Assembly: GCA_048213135.1 (NCBI GenBank)
Contig: PS015136.1
Location: forward strand, 80,190-122,979
Direction: 5' to 3'
Length of the DNA: 42,790 nucleotides
Source: Reclinomonas americana ATCC 50394
Taxonomy: Eukaryota > Jakobida > Jakobea > Jakobida
This document shows positions 41,257-42,790 of the stretch, piece by piece. A model generated the notes under the pieces. That model worked only from the letters and a program-made list of their open reading frames with translations, was not told where the DNA came from and ran no database searches. Positions within the stretch are counted from its first letter, which is position 1. Each line of letters begins with the position of its first letter. The position numbers and the translations under genes are program-made.

Positions 41257-42790
41257 CTCTTTCCTTGCATGCTGCATTCGCCTGATGCGGGGTCGTGTGC
41301 CAATTTTCTTCATTGGTGTGTCGCTTGTGTAAGGTGTGTCTGTTCACATCGAAAATCGTGCGTTTCTTCATTGGTGTTGAGTTCTCTTCTATGTGTCACC
41401 TCTTGCTTTCACCTTCGCGTTTGCACCTGTTGCTTCCCCTTCCTTCTCACCCTTCGCTTCCCCCCTTTGCTTCCGTCTTTCTCTCCCCCTTTGCTTCCCC
41501 CCTTTGCTTCTTACCTTCGCTTCCCCCCTTTGCTTCCGTCTTTCTCTCCCCCTTTGCTTCCCCCCTTTGCTTCCCCCTTTGGCTTCCGCCTTCCACTCCC
41601 CTCCTCACCGCTCTCCCTTCCCCATTTCTCACTCTCCACCCTGCAGTGAATCCCCTCGACGTCGCCCGCGTCCGCATGCAAGTCGACAAGATACCCCGCA
41701 CATCCACTCTGGTTCGCACGATGCCTCCTGTCTCTTTTTGCCTCTTTATCTTTTCCACTCATCTTTGCATGCAGAGCGTCATGGCACAACTGCTGCGCGC
41801 GGATGGACCGCGCAGCTTGTATCGCGGCCTGGCGCCATCGCTAATCATGTCGCTACCGGCGACCGGCTTCTACTTTACGTTGTACGAGACGCTGCGCGAT
41901 CGGTTGCACGCGGCACAGTTTGGCGGCAGCTACGCACCGCTGCTGGCCGGCGCCACCGCCCGCACCATCACCACCTTCCTCACGTGTCCATTCGAGGTGC
42001 TCCGCACACGCCTGCAGTCGCAGTCGGGTGTGGAACTGGCCAAGGGGCTCGACATTTTGAGACTCGCCATCAGTCGCAACGGCGTGCTCAGCCTGTGGAC
42101 CGGTCTGGTACCGACATTGATTCGCGATGTTCCATTTAGGTTCGTCTTGGGTTAATGTCATCTCTCTTTCTCTTCCCGTCACTCTGCTCCCTCCCCCTGT
42201 CGCTCTGCTCCCTCTCCGTCACACTGCTCCCCCTGTCGCTCTGCTGTCTCTCCCAGTCGCTCTGCCCCCCCTGTCGCTCTGCTCCCCCTGTCGCTCTGCT
42301 CCCTCTCCCAGACGCTCTGCCCCTCTCTCCCAGTCGCTCTGCTCCCTCTCCCAGTCGCTCTGCTCCCTCTCCCTCTCCTCCCTTTTCCCTCTCTCTCTTT
42401 CTCCCCTCCCCCCTCCCCCTCACCCCCTCCCGCAGTGCAATCTACTGGCTCGGCTACGAGTGGATCAAGGCCGGCGTGCATCGCATCTCCTGGTGGCCCT
42501 CCGAATCGACCATGTTGACGCCGTTTGTGGCCGGCGCCGTCTCCGGCAGCATCGCCGCCCTCATCACGCTGCCAGTGGACGTCATCAAAACGCTGTCGCA
42601 GTCGCAAATGGAGGTTTGTCGAGCGTCGTCGCGGGTGTGTTGTTGCTTCGGTGACTGACAGACATCGCAGGGTGATCGAGCGACCAAGCGAACGCCCATG
42701 CAACACGCCAGGCATCTGTGGAAGGAAGAGGGCTTCCGTGGGTTCACGCGTGGCCTCGGGCCACGACTGCTGCGAGTGGCGCCGAGCTGC
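40274..42790 (+). CDS. SLC25A39/40: Mitochondrial carrier, SLC25A39/40 (MTM1) type, 3' end beyond window
   Basis: SLC25A39/40 are inner-membrane carriers needed for mitochondrial glutathione import; yeast Mtm1 affects manganese and Fe-S handling. Exons: 40274-40294 (MPPWFRE), 40362-40725, 41647-41711, 41775-42139, 42436-42613 and 42671 to the edge. Three carrier signatures are seen: PLDVARVRM, PFEVLRTRLQ and PVDVIKTLSQ. Also present are AASGAFITSLF before the first, RSLYRGLAPSLIMSLPATGF, DVPFSAIYWLGYEW, FVAGAVSGSIAALITLPVDV, and GFTRGLGPRLLRVAPSC at the edge. DVPFSA-(I/L)-YW and PR(L/I)(L/I)(R/K)xAPSC are typical of A39/40. The 120-residue N-terminal extension rich in His and Ser is unusual; its exon order is clear. 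The window ends about 20-30 residues before the expected stop. Confidence 0.9.
40726..41646 (+). repeat. CT-rich intron 2 of the carrier gene with internal tandem repeats
   Basis: 920 bp, almost all pyrimidine on the sense strand. GCTTTATCTTGC, CTGCCTCTGCAGTC and CCTCGCC recur about 103 bp apart (40888 and 40991). A block CTTCCCCCCTTTGCTTCCGT and TTTCTCTCCCC recurs about 64 bp apart (41456 and 41520) with partial copies to 41585. The repeated CTCTGCAG could serve as alternative acceptors. Confidence 0.8.
42140..42435 (+). repeat. Carrier gene intron 4: GTCGCTCTGCTCCC tandem repeat
   Basis: A unit of about 17-20 bp, (C)AGTCGCTCTGCTCCCTCTCC with variants, repeats about ten times between 42177 and 42380. 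A CCCTCCCCCT run then precedes the CGCAG acceptor. Confidence 0.85.

Overview
This is a stretch of nuclear DNA from a eukaryote, most likely a unicellular protist with GC-rich coding sequence. Coding is broken by many GT-AG introns, often about 60 bp long, and genes lie very close together on both strands. Several introns are almost pure pyrimidine on the sense strand (CT, TTC or CCCTT runs). Thirteen N gaps (20-855 bp) show it is a draft scaffold. I cannot place the organism more precisely. Splice sites were read by eye from reading frame, GT/AG and family alignment from memory, so exon ends are proposals.

Layout. 1-3879 (-): ankyrin-type protein, running off the left edge. 4289-7068 (+): glutamyl-tRNA(Gln) amidotransferase subunit A (GatA/QRSL1). 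7119-10257 (-): ecdysoneless (ECD/SGT1 family). 10265-11157 (-): unrecognised small gene ending 7 bp before the ECD start codon. 11197-15619 (+): KHDC4/BLOM7-like KH splicing factor. 15984-21570 (-): type I membrane receptor with cadherin-like and IPT/TIG-like repeats, a PA14 domain, one transmembrane helix and a short tail. 21684-24653: gapped area with ordered direct repeats and a remnant that looks like a DIRS/Ngaro-type tyrosine recombinase. 24690-25610 (-): exons of a second PA14 domain. 26402-26946 (+): small membrane protein resembling an unnamed bacterial family, whose last exon opens a seven-copy array of about 190 bp units. 28218-32552 (-): PH-domain protein. 33395-34447 (-): intronless multi-pass membrane protein built from a repeated helix motif. 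35241-39149: four small secreted-protein genes, all with a phase-2 intron at the end of the signal peptide. 40274-42790 (+): mitochondrial carrier of the SLC25A39/40 (MTM1) type, cut by the right edge.

How it fits together. The conserved genes are housekeeping: mitochondrial translation (GatA), mitochondrial transport (SLC25A39/40) and pre-mRNA processing (ECD, KHDC4). ECD, the unknown gene and KHDC4 form a tight block in which the unknown gene and KHDC4 are divergent with 39 bp between start codons. The lineage-specific material is extracellular or membrane-bound: the modular receptor, the decaying exon array, the repeat-built membrane protein and the diverging secreted family. The best candidates for undescribed biology are the secreted-protein cluster, the seven-copy exon array, and the receptor locus with its second PA14 copy and mobile-element remnant.
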